Below the pieces are notes generated by a model. That model worked only from the letters and a program-made list of their open reading frames with translations, was not told the origin of the DNA and did not search any database. Below, piece after piece: positions 8,847-18,255 of a stretch of DNA of 64,000 bases. The stretch covers positions 249,150 to 313,149 of the forward strand of contig NZ_LMJA01000001.1 of assembly GCF_001428895.1 (NCBI RefSeq), read 5' to 3'. A program made the translations under genes and the position numbers. This DNA comes from Mycobacterium sp. Root265 (GTDB lineage Bacteria > Actinomycetota > Actinomycetes > Mycobacteriales > Mycobacteriaceae). How positions within the stretch are numbered: the stretch's first letter is position 1; each line of letters begins with the position of its first letter.

Positions 8847-9772
8847 TGACCACCCGTTCGATGCCCGTGCCCGAGGGCCTGGCCGGAATGCGGGTCGACG
8901 CCGGACTGGCCCGTCTGCTCGGGTTGTCCCGCACCGTCGCCGCGGCGATCGCCGAAGAGGGCGGTGTCGAGCTCGACGGCGCGACCGCAGGCAAATCCGA
9001 CAAACTCGTCTCCGGCGCCTGGCTGGAGGTTCGGCTCCCGGAACCAGCTGCGCCCCTGGAGAATACGCCCGTCGAGGTCGAGGGCATGAACATCCTGTAC
9101 TCCGATGACGACATCGTCGCCGTCGACAAACCGGCGGGCGTCGCCGCCCACGCGTCGGTCGGCTGGACCGGGCCGACGGTGCTCGGTGGGCTGGCCGCAG
9201 CGGGTTTCCGGATCACCACGTCCGGCGTGGCCGAGCGCAAGGGCATCGTGTCGCGCCTGGACGTGGGGACCTCCGGGGTGATGGTGGTGGCCATCTCGGA
9301 ACGGGCCTACACCGTGCTCAAGCGGGCGTTCAAGGAGCGCACCGTGGAGAAGCGCTACCACGCACTGGTGCAAGGGCATCCCGATCCGTCCAGCGGCACC
9401 ATCGACGCGCCCATCGGTCGTCATCGCGGCCAGGACTGGAAGTTCGCGGTGACCGAGAACGGCCGCGACAGCATCACCCACTACGACACCATCGAGGCGC
9501 ACGTCGCGGCCAGCCTGCTCGACATTCACCTGGAAACCGGCCGCACCCACCAGATCCGGGTGCATTTCTCGGCACTGCACCATCCCTGCTGCGGCGATCT
9601 CACCTACGGCGCGGACCCGACGCTGGCCAAGAAACTCGGACTGGAGCGGCAATGGCTGCACGCCCGGTCGCTGGCCTTCGCGCATCCCGCGGACGGCCGG
9701 CGGATCGAGATCACGAGTCCCTATCCGGCTGACCTTCAGCACGCCCTGGATCAACTACGCCGCGACCAGTGA
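8846..9772 (+). CDS. RluA/RluD-family RNA pseudouridine synthase
   Basis: 308 aa. An N-terminal S4 RNA-binding domain (residues 10-60, [24 protein letters not shown]) precedes the catalytic domain with the RluA-type motif [11 protein letters not shown], whose Asp is the nucleophile, and the closing motif [12 protein letters not shown]. It isomerises specific uridines in 23S rRNA or tRNA to pseudouridine. It corresponds to mycobacterial Rv1540 by context. It starts on the last base of the lspA stop and its own stop overlaps the rarD start by 4 nt, giving a tight three-gene operon. Confidence 0.93.
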   Translation: MTTRSMPVPEGLAGMRVDAGLARLLGLSRTVAAAIAEEGGVELDGATAGKSDKLVSGAWLEVRLPEPAAPLENTPVEVEGMNILYSDDDIVAVDKPAGVAAHASVGWTGPTVLGGLAAAGFRITTSGVAERKGIVSRLDVGTSGVMVVAISERAYTVLKRAFKERTVEKRYHALVQGHPDPSSGTIDAPIGRHRGQDWKFAVTENGRDSITHYDTIEAHVAASLLDIHLETGRTHQIRVHFSALHHPCCGDLTYGADPTLAKKLGLERQWLHARSLAFAHPADGRRIEITSPYPADLQHALDQLRRDQ

Positions 9773-10674
9773 AACGGTCCGGACTGCTCTTCGGCATCGG
9801 CGCGTACGGCTCATGGGGGCTGTTCCCGGCCTTTTTCCCGCTGCTCAAACCGGCGGGCTCGGTGGAGATCCTGGCGCATCGGATCGTCTGGGGCTTCCTC
9901 TTTCTCTTTGTGGTCGTCGCCGCGGTGCACCGGCTGCGGGATGTGCGGGCCATCGGTGGCCGCACCTGGCTGTTGCTGGCGCTGGCCTCCGCCCTGATAT
10001 CGGTCAACTGGCTGATCTACGTCTATGCGGTCAACAACGGCCATGTGGTCGACGCGGCACTCGGGTACTTCATCAACCCGCTCGTCACGGTCCTGCTCGG
10101 GATGGTGGTGTTCCGTGAGCGCCTCAACCGCGCGCAGGGCGCGGCCCTGGTCATCGCGGTCGCCGCGGTGGTGGTGTTGACGGTGCAGGTCGGCGCGCCG
10201 CCCTACATCGGACTCGGGCTGGCGTTGTCCTTCGGTCTGTACGGCGCGGTCAAGAAGGTGGTGCCGGTCGACCCCCGGGTGAGCGTCGGAATCGAGACCG
10301 CACTGGCCGCCCCGTTCGCGCTGGGCTATCTGATCGTGTTGCAGGCCGGTGGGCACGCGGAGTTCGTCGGGCACGGCACCGGACATGTGGTGCTGCTGGT
10401 GCTGGCCGGCGTGCTGACAGCGGTGCCGCTGCTGCTGTTTGCCGCCGCCGCACAACGGTTGCCAATGGTGACGATGGGGCTGCTGTTCTATATGACACCG
10501 ATCATGCAGTTGTCCTGGGGTGTTCTGGTCGGACACGAGCCGATGCCGGCCGCCAGATGGCTGGGATTTGCGCTGATCTGGATCGCTTTGGCCGTCTTCA
10601 CCGTCGATGCTCTGTTCCGTACCAGGTCGGACCGCATCGCTGTCGCGCGTAAGCGCATCGGCGCAGAGCCGTGA
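9769..10674 (+). CDS. rarD: RarD-type EamA-family permease
   Basis: 301 aa, ten predicted membrane helices in two EamA repeats. The N-terminus [36 protein letters not shown] matches the RarD subgroup of the drug/metabolite transporter superfamily. RarD members were first linked to chloramphenicol resistance; the physiological substrate is unknown. The start GTG 9769 overlaps the TGA of the upstream pseudouridine synthase gene (GTGA), so translation is probably coupled. It is the last gene of the lspA operon. Confidence 0.88.
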   Translation: MKRSGLLFGIGAYGSWGLFPAFFPLLKPAGSVEILAHRIVWGFLFLFVVVAAVHRLRDVRAIGGRTWLLLALASALISVNWLIYVYAVNNGHVVDAALGYFINPLVTVLLGMVVFRERLNRAQGAALVIAVAAVVVLTVQVGAPPYIGLGLALSFGLYGAVKKVVPVDPRVSVGIETALAAPFALGYLIVLQAGGHAEFVGHGTGHVVLLVLAGVLTAVPLLLFAAAAQRLPMVTMGLLFYMTPIMQLSWGVLVGHEPMPAARWLGFALIWIALAVFTVDALFRTRSDRIAVARKRIGAEP

Positions 10675-10751
10675 TGAGCATCCCGACACCCGATGCGCAG
10701 GTCACTTGCGGCGGGCCGAGTTAACAGCAACACCATGTAGCCTTGTCGCCA

Positions 10752-13700
10752 ATGTCCAGACGTCCGAAGATGTCCGTGCGCGGACTTCTCGCCTCAAACG
10801 GTCAGATGATCGTTCGCCATCCGGTGCTCGTCATTGCCGCTTGGCTGGTCATCGCAGGTTCCCTTTTCGCGGCGCTGCCACCACTGCTCACGGTGGCAGC
10901 GCAGAACCCGCCGGACTTCATCCCCAGCGACTCGGCGGTGGTTATCGCCGCCCAGCAAATGAACGACGCCTTCGAGCAGGAGGACGAGGAAGCCGAAAAT
11001 CTGGGCAACTTGGTTGCCGTCGTCCTGATCAACGATAACGGCCTGACGCCCGACGATGAAGCAACCTACCGCGAGCTGGTCAAGAATCTCAGGGCGGACC
11101 CCGCCGTATCGGGTTTGCAGAGTTTCGTCGATATTCCCGAACTCAAACAGGGGATGGTCAGCAAGGACGGAAAGGCGTACACGCTGCCGGTGGGGCTCTC
11201 CGGCGGCATAGGAACCGGCGATGGACAGGCTGACTACCGCGATGTAAAGAAGATCGTCGAGGACACCACGGCCGGTACGCCTCTTCATACGGCCATTGTC
11301 GGTGCCGCGGCAACGATGGACGACGTCACCGAGATCGCCCTGCGTGATCAGCTGATCATCGAGGTGTCGACGGTCGTCACCGTGCTGCTGATCCTGATCA
11401 TCGTGTACCGAAATCTGGTGGCGATGCTGATCCCGCTGCTCACGATCGGCATATCGCTGGCGGTGGCCCAACAGGTGGTTGCCGGTCTGGGCTTGTTGGG
11501 GCTGGGCCTCGCCCCGCAGACGATCGTGCTAATCACCGGCATGATGCTCGGTGCGGGAGTGGACTACGCGGTCTTCTTTTTCAGTCGCTATCAAGAGCAT
11601 CTCCGGCAAGGGATGAAATCCGACGACGCCATCATGAAGGCGATGGTGACCATCGGCGAGGTCATCGCCGGCTCCGCCGGCACCGTGGCACTGACGTTCC
11701 TGGGTCTGTCCTTTGCCACCCTGGCGGTTTTCTCCACCGTCGGCCCGGCTCTGGCGGCAACGATTACGGTCGGCTTTCTCGGCTCGATAACGCTGCTGCC
11801 GGCGTTCATCACCCTCGCCGGGCGCCGCGGTTGGGTGAATCCCCGAAAGGACATCACCGGCCGACTGTGGCGCAGTATGGGTGTCAGTATCGTCCGGCGA
11901 CCCAAATTGAACCTGGGGGTCAGCCTTGTGGTGCTGTTGTCGCTCGCGGCCTGCTCGCTGCTGGTCGACTTCAACTACGACGACCGCAAGAACCTACCGA
12001 GCGACTCTTTGAGCAACCAGTCCTACGACACCATGAATGAGCACTTCCCGGTCAGTACCTCGATACAGCAGTTCATTGTGATCCATAACCCGAACGAGGA
12101 TCTGCGCTCACCGCGTGCGTTGGCCGATATGGAGCAGATGGCGAACCGAGTCAGTCAGCTCGACGACATCGCCGCTATCCGCGGTATCACCAGGCCCAAC
12201 GGTGAGATGCTCAGCGAGGCGCGCGCCACCCAGCAGGCTGGTGAGGTCGGCAGCAAATTAGGGGAGGCCACCGATCTCATCGACGAGAACGATTCTCGGC
12301 TCACCCAGTTATCCGAGGGAGCACACACTCTCGCCGATGCTCTGGACCAGATTCGCGATCAAGTGGTGGCCTCCGCTGGTGGAGTCCGCACCATTCTGCT
12401 CGCACTGGCGGAAACGCAGCAGGAATTCGGTGGTGTGGAGACACTGCGCAGTATCGATGTCAATGCCCGCTTAATAGATCTCCTTCGTGGGCTGGGCAAG
12501 GCGTCCGGCGGTGGGCTGGAACAGGTTGTGCTGCACACCATTTGGTTGCAGCCCATGGTGGCACTGCTCAATTCCAGCCCACTGTGCACCCTCGACCCGG
12601 TCTGTAAGGCCGTGCGCACCGATATGGGCAGCATTCTCGCTGCGTACGACGACGGCACTATTCAGCAGCTCTACGAGCTGTCCAAGCAGTTGGAGAACAC
12701 CCAGCCCGGCGACAACCTGGCGCGTTCGGTGACCGGGGTTACCGGCAACCTGGAAGAGGCGCTCAATGCGGCTGAGGAGATCGGCCTAGATGATCCCGTC
12801 GCCATCGAACAGCAGATCAACGAACTGGTCGACGGTATGAACAAGCTGGCTGATTCCAGTGCCCTGCTGGCCCAGGGTGTGCAACTACTGGTCGATCAGA
12901 CCCGCCAGATGGGCGGCGGGTTGAATCAGGCCTCTGATTTCCTACTCGCGATGAAGCGAGATGCCTCCGACCCCTCGATGTCCGGGTTCTACATTCCGCC
13001 TCAGATTCTGACCAGGCCGGAATTCGAGAAGGCGGCGAAGCTGTTCATCTCGCCGGACGGTCACACGGCGCGGTACCTGGTGCAGACCGCGCTGGACCCA
13101 TTCGGCAGGGAAGCGATGGACCAGGTGGACGACATCATCGCCGCGGCCCAAAGTGCCAGGCCGAACACGACTCTGGCTGACGCGGACATCACCATGGTCG
13201 GCACCAGCGTTTATCAGAACGAAGTTCGCGGCTATCACGACAGCGACCTTCAATACATAGTGCTGGTCACCCTGATCGTGGTCTTCCTGATTCTGGCGGC
13301 GTTGCTGCGAGCCATCGTGGCACCGCTGTACCTGATGCTCTCGGTGGTGCTGTCCTACGCGTCCGCACTGGGAATCGCAGTGATCTTCTTCCAGTTCATC
13401 CTGGGCCAGCCGATCTTCTGGAACACGCCAGGTTTGACGTTTCTCGTTTTGGTGGCTGTGGGTGCGGACTACAACCTGCTGCTGATTTCTCGGATCAGGG
13501 AGGAGGCGCATCGAGGGACCAAGGTGGCAGTGATCCGCACGGTCGGTGCGACGGGCGGCGTGATTACCTCGGCGGGTCTGATCTTCGCGGCGTCGATGCT
13601 CGCGCTCACGGTGAGCAGCATTGCCGCGATTGTTCAGACGGGCTTCATCATCGGCGTCGGCCTGCTGCTCGATACCTTCATCGTGCGGACCATTACCGTG

Positions 13701-13940
13701 CCTGCGGTGGCTGTGCTGTTGGGAGAGAAGAACTGGTGGCCCTCGAAGGTTCCGAACGACCTGCACAACCACCTTGCGTTCTTGAAGAGTCAACGTGGTG
13801 CGGCCAAGCCCGCTGAGCATAAGCGCGACCCGATCGCCTTTCCCGTCGACGATGAACCCGCTGATGACGACACCGAAATCGGCTACGGTGTCGCGGTGGC
13901 CAAGGCTTCGATGGTCGCGGCAGCGTGGCGGGATCGCTGA
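10752..13940 (+). CDS. MmpL-family RND lipid transporter
   Basis: 1062 aa inner-membrane protein with the mycobacterial MmpL layout: TM1 at about 27-47, a periplasmic porter domain, TM2-6, a second long periplasmic domain, then TM7-12. The paired proton-relay Asp-Tyr motifs are GAGVDYAVFFFSRYQE (near residue 270) and VAVGADYNLLLISRIREE (near 905). The second periplasmic domain (about 420-780) has long predicted helices with many Gln/Asp, like the coiled-coil hairpins of MmpL4/5-type proteins. MmpLs export envelope lipids or siderophores. No mmpS is adjacent. Start ATG 10752 is preferred; ATG 10770 is also possible. It heads the envelope block with udgA, a GT2 and drrABC. Confidence 0.93.
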   Translation: MSRRPKMSVRGLLASNGQMIVRHPVLVIAAWLVIAGSLFAALPPLLTVAAQNPPDFIPSDSAVVIAAQQMNDAFEQEDEEAENLGNLVAVVLINDNGLTPDDEATYRELVKNLRADPAVSGLQSFVDIPELKQGMVSKDGKAYTLPVGLSGGIGTGDGQADYRDVKKIVEDTTAGTPLHTAIVGAAATMDDVTEIALRDQLIIEVSTVVTVLLILIIVYRNLVAMLIPLLTIGISLAVAQQVVAGLGLLGLGLAPQTIVLITGMMLGAGVDYAVFFFSRYQEHLRQGMKSDDAIMKAMVTIGEVIAGSAGTVALTFLGLSFATLAVFSTVGPALAATITVGFLGSITLLPAFITLAGRRGWVNPRKDITGRLWRSMGVSIVRRPKLNLGVSLVVLLSLAACSLLVDFNYDDRKNLPSDSLSNQSYDTMNEHFPVSTSIQQFIVIHNPNEDLRSPRALADMEQMANRVSQLDDIAAIRGITRPNGEMLSEARATQQAGEVGSKLGEATDLIDENDSRLTQLSEGAHTLADALDQIRDQVVASAGGVRTILLALAETQQEFGGVETLRSIDVNARLIDLLRGLGKASGGGLEQVVLHTIWLQPMVALLNSSPLCTLDPVCKAVRTDMGSILAAYDDGTIQQLYELSKQLENTQPGDNLARSVTGVTGNLEEALNAAEEIGLDDPVAIEQQINELVDGMNKLADSSALLAQGVQLLVDQTRQMGGGLNQASDFLLAMKRDASDPSMSGFYIPPQILTRPEFEKAAKLFISPDGHTARYLVQTALDPFGREAMDQVDDIIAAAQSARPNTTLADADITMVGTSVYQNEVRGYHDSDLQYIVLVTLIVVFLILAALLRAIVAPLYLMLSVVLSYASALGIAVIFFQFILGQPIFWNTPGLTFLVLVAVGADYNLLLISRIREEAHRGTKVAVIRTVGATGGVITSAGLIFAASMLALTVSSIAAIVQTGFIIGVGLLLDTFIVRTITVPAVAVLLGEKNWWPSKVPNDLHNHLAFLKSQRGAAKPAEHKRDPIAFPVDDEPADDDTEIGYGVAVAKASMVAAAWRDR

Positions 13941-13997
13941 TCGATACGCCGCGCGCATGACTGGTCACTTCCCCGCTGTGGTCTGTTCAGATTCATT

Positions 13998-14003
13998 TAT
14001 TAT
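13998..14003 (+). promoter_or_regulatory. Candidate -10 box upstream of udgA
   Basis: TATTAT in an AT-rich patch (13990-14010) of the 126-bp gap between the mmpL stop and the udgA start. It suggests udgA has its own promoter rather than being co-transcribed with mmpL. No good -35 is visible. Confidence 0.35.
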
Positions 14004-14066
14004 GTTGCTGTACCCGCAAGCTTGAAGTGCAACCTGGCATGAGTAATGCTGAGAAAGGTTCGTCGA

Positions 14067-15368
14067 GTGCGTCTGACAGTGTTCGGCTTGGGATATCTCG
14101 GACTCACTCATGCGGTCTGTATGGCGGAAATGGGCCACGAGGTCCTCGGTGTGGAGATCGACGCGAAGCGTATAGACAAGCTGCAGAACGGGGAAGTGCC
14201 GTTTTACGAGCCTGGCATCGCTGATTTGCTTCGTAAGCACCTGCAGACCGGCAAGCTGACCATCACAGCCGACTACGCCGTCGCCGCAGAATGGAGCGAG
14301 CTCTATTTCATCGCGGTAGGGACGCCCCAGAAGAAGGGCGAGTCCGCGGCTGATCTGCGCTACGTCGAGGCCGTCGTCGACAACCTCGCGCCACTCGTTC
14401 ATCGCGATGTGGTGATTCTGGGCAAGTCCACGGTTCCCGTGGGCACGTGTGCCAACCTCATAACCCGTGCAACGGAGCTCGCCCGGGGGGCAACGATCGA
14501 GATCGCGTGGAATCCTGAGTTTCTGCGCGAAGGGTACGCCGTGAAAGACACCTTGCAACCGGACCGAGTGGTACTGGGTTTTCACGACGGTGGCCGAGCC
14601 GAAGCTCTGACACGAGAGGTGTACGCGGAGATTCTGGAGCGGGAGACCCCTTTCATCTTGACAGACCCGGAAACCGCTGAATTGGTGAAGGTCGCTGCCA
14701 ACGCGTTTCTGGCGACCAAGATTTCATTCATCAATGCGATCGCTGAGGTGTGCGACGCGGTCGGCGCCGATGTTGCGGCCGTCGCCGATGCGATCGGTTA
14801 CGACGCCAGGATCGGCCGCCGGTTCTTGAACGCAGGTATAGGTTTCGGCGGCGGTTGCCTGCCCAAGGATATTCGGGCTTTCATGGCGCGCGCTGGTGAA
14901 CTCGGGGCATCGGAGGCGTTGACCTTCCTGCGCGAGGTCGACAACGTCAACATGAGGCGCCGCACCCGGATGGTCGAGGTGGCCCGCAACGCCTGCCCGG
15001 TCGGCTTGCAAAGCGCCAACATTGCCATTCTCGGTGCCGCCTTCAAACCCGATTCCGATGACGTCCGCGATTCACCCGCCCTCAATGTGGCGGGACAGCT
15101 TCAGCTGCAGGGTGCTTCGGTAACGGTGTATGACCCAAAGGCGATCGAGAACTCACGCGCGGTTTTCCCGACCTTGTCCTACGCGACGTCAGTGAACGAG
15201 GCCTGCGAGAACGCTGATCTGGTCATGGTTCTGACGGAGTGGTCGGAGTTCGTCCAGATCAACCCATCCGATCTGAGCGCGATCGTGCGCAACAAGACGG
15301 TGATCGACGGCAGGCTCTGCCTGGACAAGGTGTGGTGGGTCAAGTGCGGTTGGACCTACCTGGTGTGA
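14067..15368 (+). CDS. udgA: UDP-glucose 6-dehydrogenase
   Basis: 433 aa cytoplasmic enzyme that oxidises UDP-glucose to UDP-glucuronate with two NAD+. It has the N-terminal NAD-binding fold GLGYLGLTHA, KSTVPVGT, NPEFLREG, the catalytic cysteine in FGGGCLPKD (C264), and the C-terminal AAFKPDSDDVRDSP. The sequence closely follows the mycobacterial UdgA (Rv0322) type as recalled. GTG 14067 was chosen because AGAAAGG (14052-14058) lies 8 nt upstream; a longer reading from 14046 would cover that ribosome-binding site. It lies between the MmpL and a glycosyltransferase, so it probably supplies a uronic-acid donor to that pathway. Confidence 0.93.
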   Translation: MRLTVFGLGYLGLTHAVCMAEMGHEVLGVEIDAKRIDKLQNGEVPFYEPGIADLLRKHLQTGKLTITADYAVAAEWSELYFIAVGTPQKKGESAADLRYVEAVVDNLAPLVHRDVVILGKSTVPVGTCANLITRATELARGATIEIAWNPEFLREGYAVKDTLQPDRVVLGFHDGGRAEALTREVYAEILERETPFILTDPETAELVKVAANAFLATKISFINAIAEVCDAVGADVAAVADAIGYDARIGRRFLNAGIGFGGGCLPKDIRAFMARAGELGASEALTFLREVDNVNMRRRTRMVEVARNACPVGLQSANIAILGAAFKPDSDDVRDSPALNVAGQLQLQGASVTVYDPKAIENSRAVFPTLSYATSVNEACENADLVMVLTEWSEFVQINPSDLSAIVRNKTVIDGRLCLDKVWWVKCGWTYLV

Positions 15369-15904
15369 TCAGCCCCCGCCATCCATCTAGTGCCCGGCTA
15401 CTGACGCCCTACCCAACAGCGCTGTCGCCGTAGCCTTTTCAATCCTTACTTGCTGCCTCGCAACGACGGGTCCGAGTTGGCCGAGCAGAATTGCGTCGTG
15501 GCCGATGGCCTCTCCGGCACTCGCCAGGCGCGCCGTGGGCGGCGGAGATCGGTGCGTGGTCTAACACGGCGTCTAGATGTACTCGGCTAATTGGTTGGTG
15601 ACAGTCGGCTGATCGGGGCTTTGCCTCCGATTTTTGACGTGGACGTGCGGGTCCCCTAGTGATGAGCAGTCCACCGCCGTCCGCTATTTCATCCGCATAC
15701 ACGGACTGCGTCGCTATTCCCTGGTTTCCCCGACTTGGACCATCGTGGGCAGTGCGGCAAACTGAGTCGCGATACTCAAGTGTAAAATCATCGGGCGTCA
15801 TCTTCTGCGCTGTGTCGTATTCAGCTCGGTCACTATCGTCAGCGGCCCGGATCGGTCCGTTGATGGAGGGTTTGACGGGGAAGCCCTACCAGGGGGAGGT
15901 TACC
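15369..15904. other. 536-bp intergenic stretch, no convincing gene
   Basis: Lower GC and weaker codon structure than its surroundings. Open frames on both strands have biased, non-protein-like composition. A TAAAAT hexamer near 15783 could be a -10 box for the downstream glycosyltransferase. No repeat, RNA gene or recognisable gene remnant was seen. Confidence 0.5.
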
Positions 15905-16687
15905 GTGACAATGATCCGAAAGTGCTTGGTGACGATTCCGGCATACGGGCGCAATGAACTGACTCACGCTGTGCTGCCCGATGTGCTCGCAGAGTCCGAT
16001 CTCGTCGATCTACTGATCATCGACAACGGCGGGCATTACGAGACGGTAGCCGACGAGTGGGTAGAGCGGCCAGGACGGAATCTGGGCTGGGCGGGGGCGT
16101 CCAACCTCGGTTTCCGGATGGCCTTCCGCCGCGGTTACGAGTTCGCCCTCACCCTGAACAACGACACCCGCCTGTCGCCCGGCTTCTTCGCCGGCCTGCT
16201 CGATCCGCGAATGCCGGCAGATGCCGGAATCATCGCGCCGGTATACAACGGCTATTGGACTGTGCAGGCCTCGTCGTATGCGGGTCCGGTCGGACAGTAC
16301 GAGCCGCTGGACTATGTCCGGCGTGTTCCGATGGTCGACGGCACGGCCCTGATGATCTCCGCGCCCGCCTGGGAGGCGGTGGGAGGTCTGGACGAGCGTA
16401 GTTTCGGACGTTTCGGGTGGGGCGCGGATATCGATCTCTCGATGCGTGCAACCGCGGCGGGGTTCGGCGTCTATGCCTCGGAGCGTTCGTACCTGGACCA
16501 TGCGGGCATGGTCAGTGCGACTGAATCTGTCGGCAGGCAACGTTACCTCTTCAAGGCGGGTGTGGGCATGGAGTTGGCGCTGGGGCGGCTCTACGGCTGG
16601 TCGGCGACGCGTAACTTACGCAAGGCACGGCCCGAGCGGATTCCGTTGCGAACACTCGATGCGGCAGAGGACGATTCGCGCCACTGA
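15905..16687 (+). CDS. GT2-family glycosyltransferase (rhamnosyltransferase-like)
   Basis: 260 aa GT-A fold enzyme. It begins with the typical first strand CLVTIPAYGRNE, then LLIIDNGG, the nucleotide-binding NLGWAGASNLGFRMAF, and the metal-binding acidic motif LTLNNDTRL near residue 85 in place of DxD. A WGADIDLSMRA motif near residue 175 is the likely catalytic-base region. Proteins of this type transfer sugars such as rhamnose or galactofuranose from nucleotide donors. GTG 15905 (or ATG 15911) follows a strong AGGGGGAGG (15891-15899). No membrane helix is seen. It sits between udgA and the drr-type exporter, suggesting it builds the exported glycolipid. Confidence 0.82.
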   Translation: MTMIRKCLVTIPAYGRNELTHAVLPDVLAESDLVDLLIIDNGGHYETVADEWVERPGRNLGWAGASNLGFRMAFRRGYEFALTLNNDTRLSPGFFAGLLDPRMPADAGIIAPVYNGYWTVQASSYAGPVGQYEPLDYVRRVPMVDGTALMISAPAWEAVGGLDERSFGRFGWGADIDLSMRATAAGFGVYASERSYLDHAGMVSATESVGRQRYLFKAGVGMELALGRLYGWSATRNLRKARPERIPLRTLDAAEDDSRH

Positions 16688-16723
16688 CGTGTGTGATCTG
16701 AGGCGCCCGGCGACGCCCTCGGG

Positions 16724-17521
16724 TCAGTTACCGGTCTTTCCGGTTTCGGCGGCGTTGCGGTAACTGCGAACGCCGAGAACACCGAATATGGCCGCGAGCA
16801 CGCCGCACCATCCAGCGGTCACCGCCAGCGGCAACCACACTCCGTCGGCGCCCAGGGATAAAAGCCGCATCGACTGCACAGCGGCGGAGATGGGCTGATA
16901 CTCGGCTAGTGGGCGTGCCAGCGAGGGCAGCTTCTCGGCAGGGACAAAGGCGGCGAAGGCCATACCCATGCTCGCGGTCCCGAACCAGGCCAAAATCGTT
17001 CGCCCATCGGGTCGCAAGCCCAGTGTGATCACGATCATCGAATAGATGACGACGATGACGCTCGGGACGAGCAGGTAGCCAAGCAGTTCCAATACGTTGC
17101 CGTAGAAACGAAACCCGAGGACATAGCCGAGTGCGAGCGTCAGGACGGTGCCCACCCAGGTGCGCAGCGCCTCGGCGAGCAAGGTGCCGGCCAATGCGCT
17201 GGCGCGATGGACCGGCATGCTCCAGAGTCGGGCGAGCAGACCGCTTTCCTGGTCGTGTGTCATGGCCAAGCCTGCACTGATCGACCCCTGCATTGCTCCG
17301 GCCACCGCGCAGACCGGTATGAGAAGGTCCAATCCGGTCTCACCGGTGACTCGGACCATCGACTTGCCGACCAACACGCTGTAGATGACGAGCAGAATCG
17401 TCGGAAAGAGCAGCGCCTGCAGGGGCACGGTCGGATAACGCCGCCACTGGATGAACAGTCTGCCGGCGAAGATCCAGCTCTCGAGCGCGACCGATTGGCG
17501 TCGGGGAGTGTGCGCGGTCAT
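16724..17521 (-). CDS. ABC-2 type permease (DrrC-like)
   Basis: 265 aa membrane protein with about six helices. It carries the ABC-2 transporter features WRRYPTVPLQALLFPTILLVIYSVLVG near residue 30 and the DQESGLLARLWSMPVHRASALAGTLLAEALRT cytoplasmic segment. Proteins of this type form the membrane channel of DrrAB/C exporters, which in mycobacteria move large lipids such as phthiocerol dimycocerosates. ATG 17521 overlaps the TGA of the upstream permease (ATGA), so they are translationally coupled. Last gene of a three-gene leftward operon, convergent with the glycosyltransferase. Confidence 0.85.
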   Translation of the reverse strand: MTAHTPRRQSVALESWIFAGRLFIQWRRYPTVPLQALLFPTILLVIYSVLVGKSMVRVTGETGLDLLIPVCAVAGAMQGSISAGLAMTHDQESGLLARLWSMPVHRASALAGTLLAEALRTWVGTVLTLALGYVLGFRFYGNVLELLGYLLVPSVIVVIYSMIVITLGLRPDGRTILAWFGTASMGMAFAAFVPAEKLPSLARPLAEYQPISAAVQSMRLLSLGADGVWLPLAVTAGWCGVLAAIFGVLGVRSYRNAAETGKTGN

Positions 17522-18255
17522 TGGGTCCGCCGTTGTAACCGCAGAGCCGCTATGCCGAAGACGACCAGCATGCCCACACACCAGATCATCGTGACCATCA
17601 GGTTGGTCGGGTCCACCTGCCCGGTGGTGAAACCACGCAGGGTCTCGGTGATCTGGGAGATCGGTTGATAGCGCACGAAAGGTTGGAGCCAGGTCGGAAA
17701 GGCTTCCAGCGGAGCGATACCGGTGGACAACAGGACTATCAGGGTCTGCGGTACCAGCAGGAGCTGACTGGCCACCTCGCCGCGTTTGGCCCGGACCCCG
17801 ATCGTGTCGGCCCCGAGAGACAACGCCAGTGTCAGGAGCAGGGCCAAGGCAAAGAACGCCACGGTGTAGCCGATCCCGCCGGTAAAGCGAAATCCGAAGA
17901 TCAACGCGCCGACGATCGCGGCGACGATGGCGAGAAGCCCACGGAGCAGGCAGTAGTTCATCCTGGCGGCCAGCGGTGCGTACTGGGAGATGGGCATGGT
18001 GCGGAGCCGGAAACCCATGGCATTCATGGTCTCGGCCGCCGCGCGATCGGTGGTGGTGAGCGCACCGAACAGCATGGCCTGCACGACGACCGCGGGCAGC
18101 ACATAGTCCGCGTAGCTCACGGCACCGGTGGCGATCACATCGCGCAGCGCGACCGTCAGACCGATCAGGCCGACCAATGCAGAAAACACCCCGAAGGACA
18201 GGTCCACCCGGCTGCGTTCCAGGATCCGAGCTGTCAGGATGACTGCCGGGCTCAC
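17518..18255 (-). CDS. ABC-2 type permease (DrrB-like)
   Basis: 245 aa, about six membrane helices, ABC-2 family. It begins ILTARILERSRVDLSFGVFSALVGLIGLTVAL and contains the mid-protein TTTDRAAAETMNAMGFRLRTMPIS segment comparable to the one in the neighbouring permease. The two permeases probably form a heterodimer energised by the upstream ATPase. GTG 18255 was chosen because it overlaps the ATPase stop (GTGA) and any longer reading would run through the ATPase gene. The substrate is unknown; the neighbourhood suggests an envelope lipid or glycolipid. Confidence 0.85.
   Translation of the reverse strand: MSPAVILTARILERSRVDLSFGVFSALVGLIGLTVALRDVIATGAVSYADYVLPAVVVQAMLFGALTTTDRAAAETMNAMGFRLRTMPISQYAPLAARMNYCLLRGLLAIVAAIVGALIFGFRFTGGIGYTVAFFALALLLTLALSLGADTIGVRAKRGEVASQLLLVPQTLIVLLSTGIAPLEAFPTWLQPFVRYQPISQITETLRGFTTGQVDPTNLMVTMIWCVGMLVVFGIAALRLQRRTQ

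Noticed and set aside
15439-15801. 120-codon minus-strand frame in the udgA-GT2 gap
   Set aside because: Low-complexity, arginine- and proline-rich, with no ribosome-binding site or promoter; more likely non-coding.
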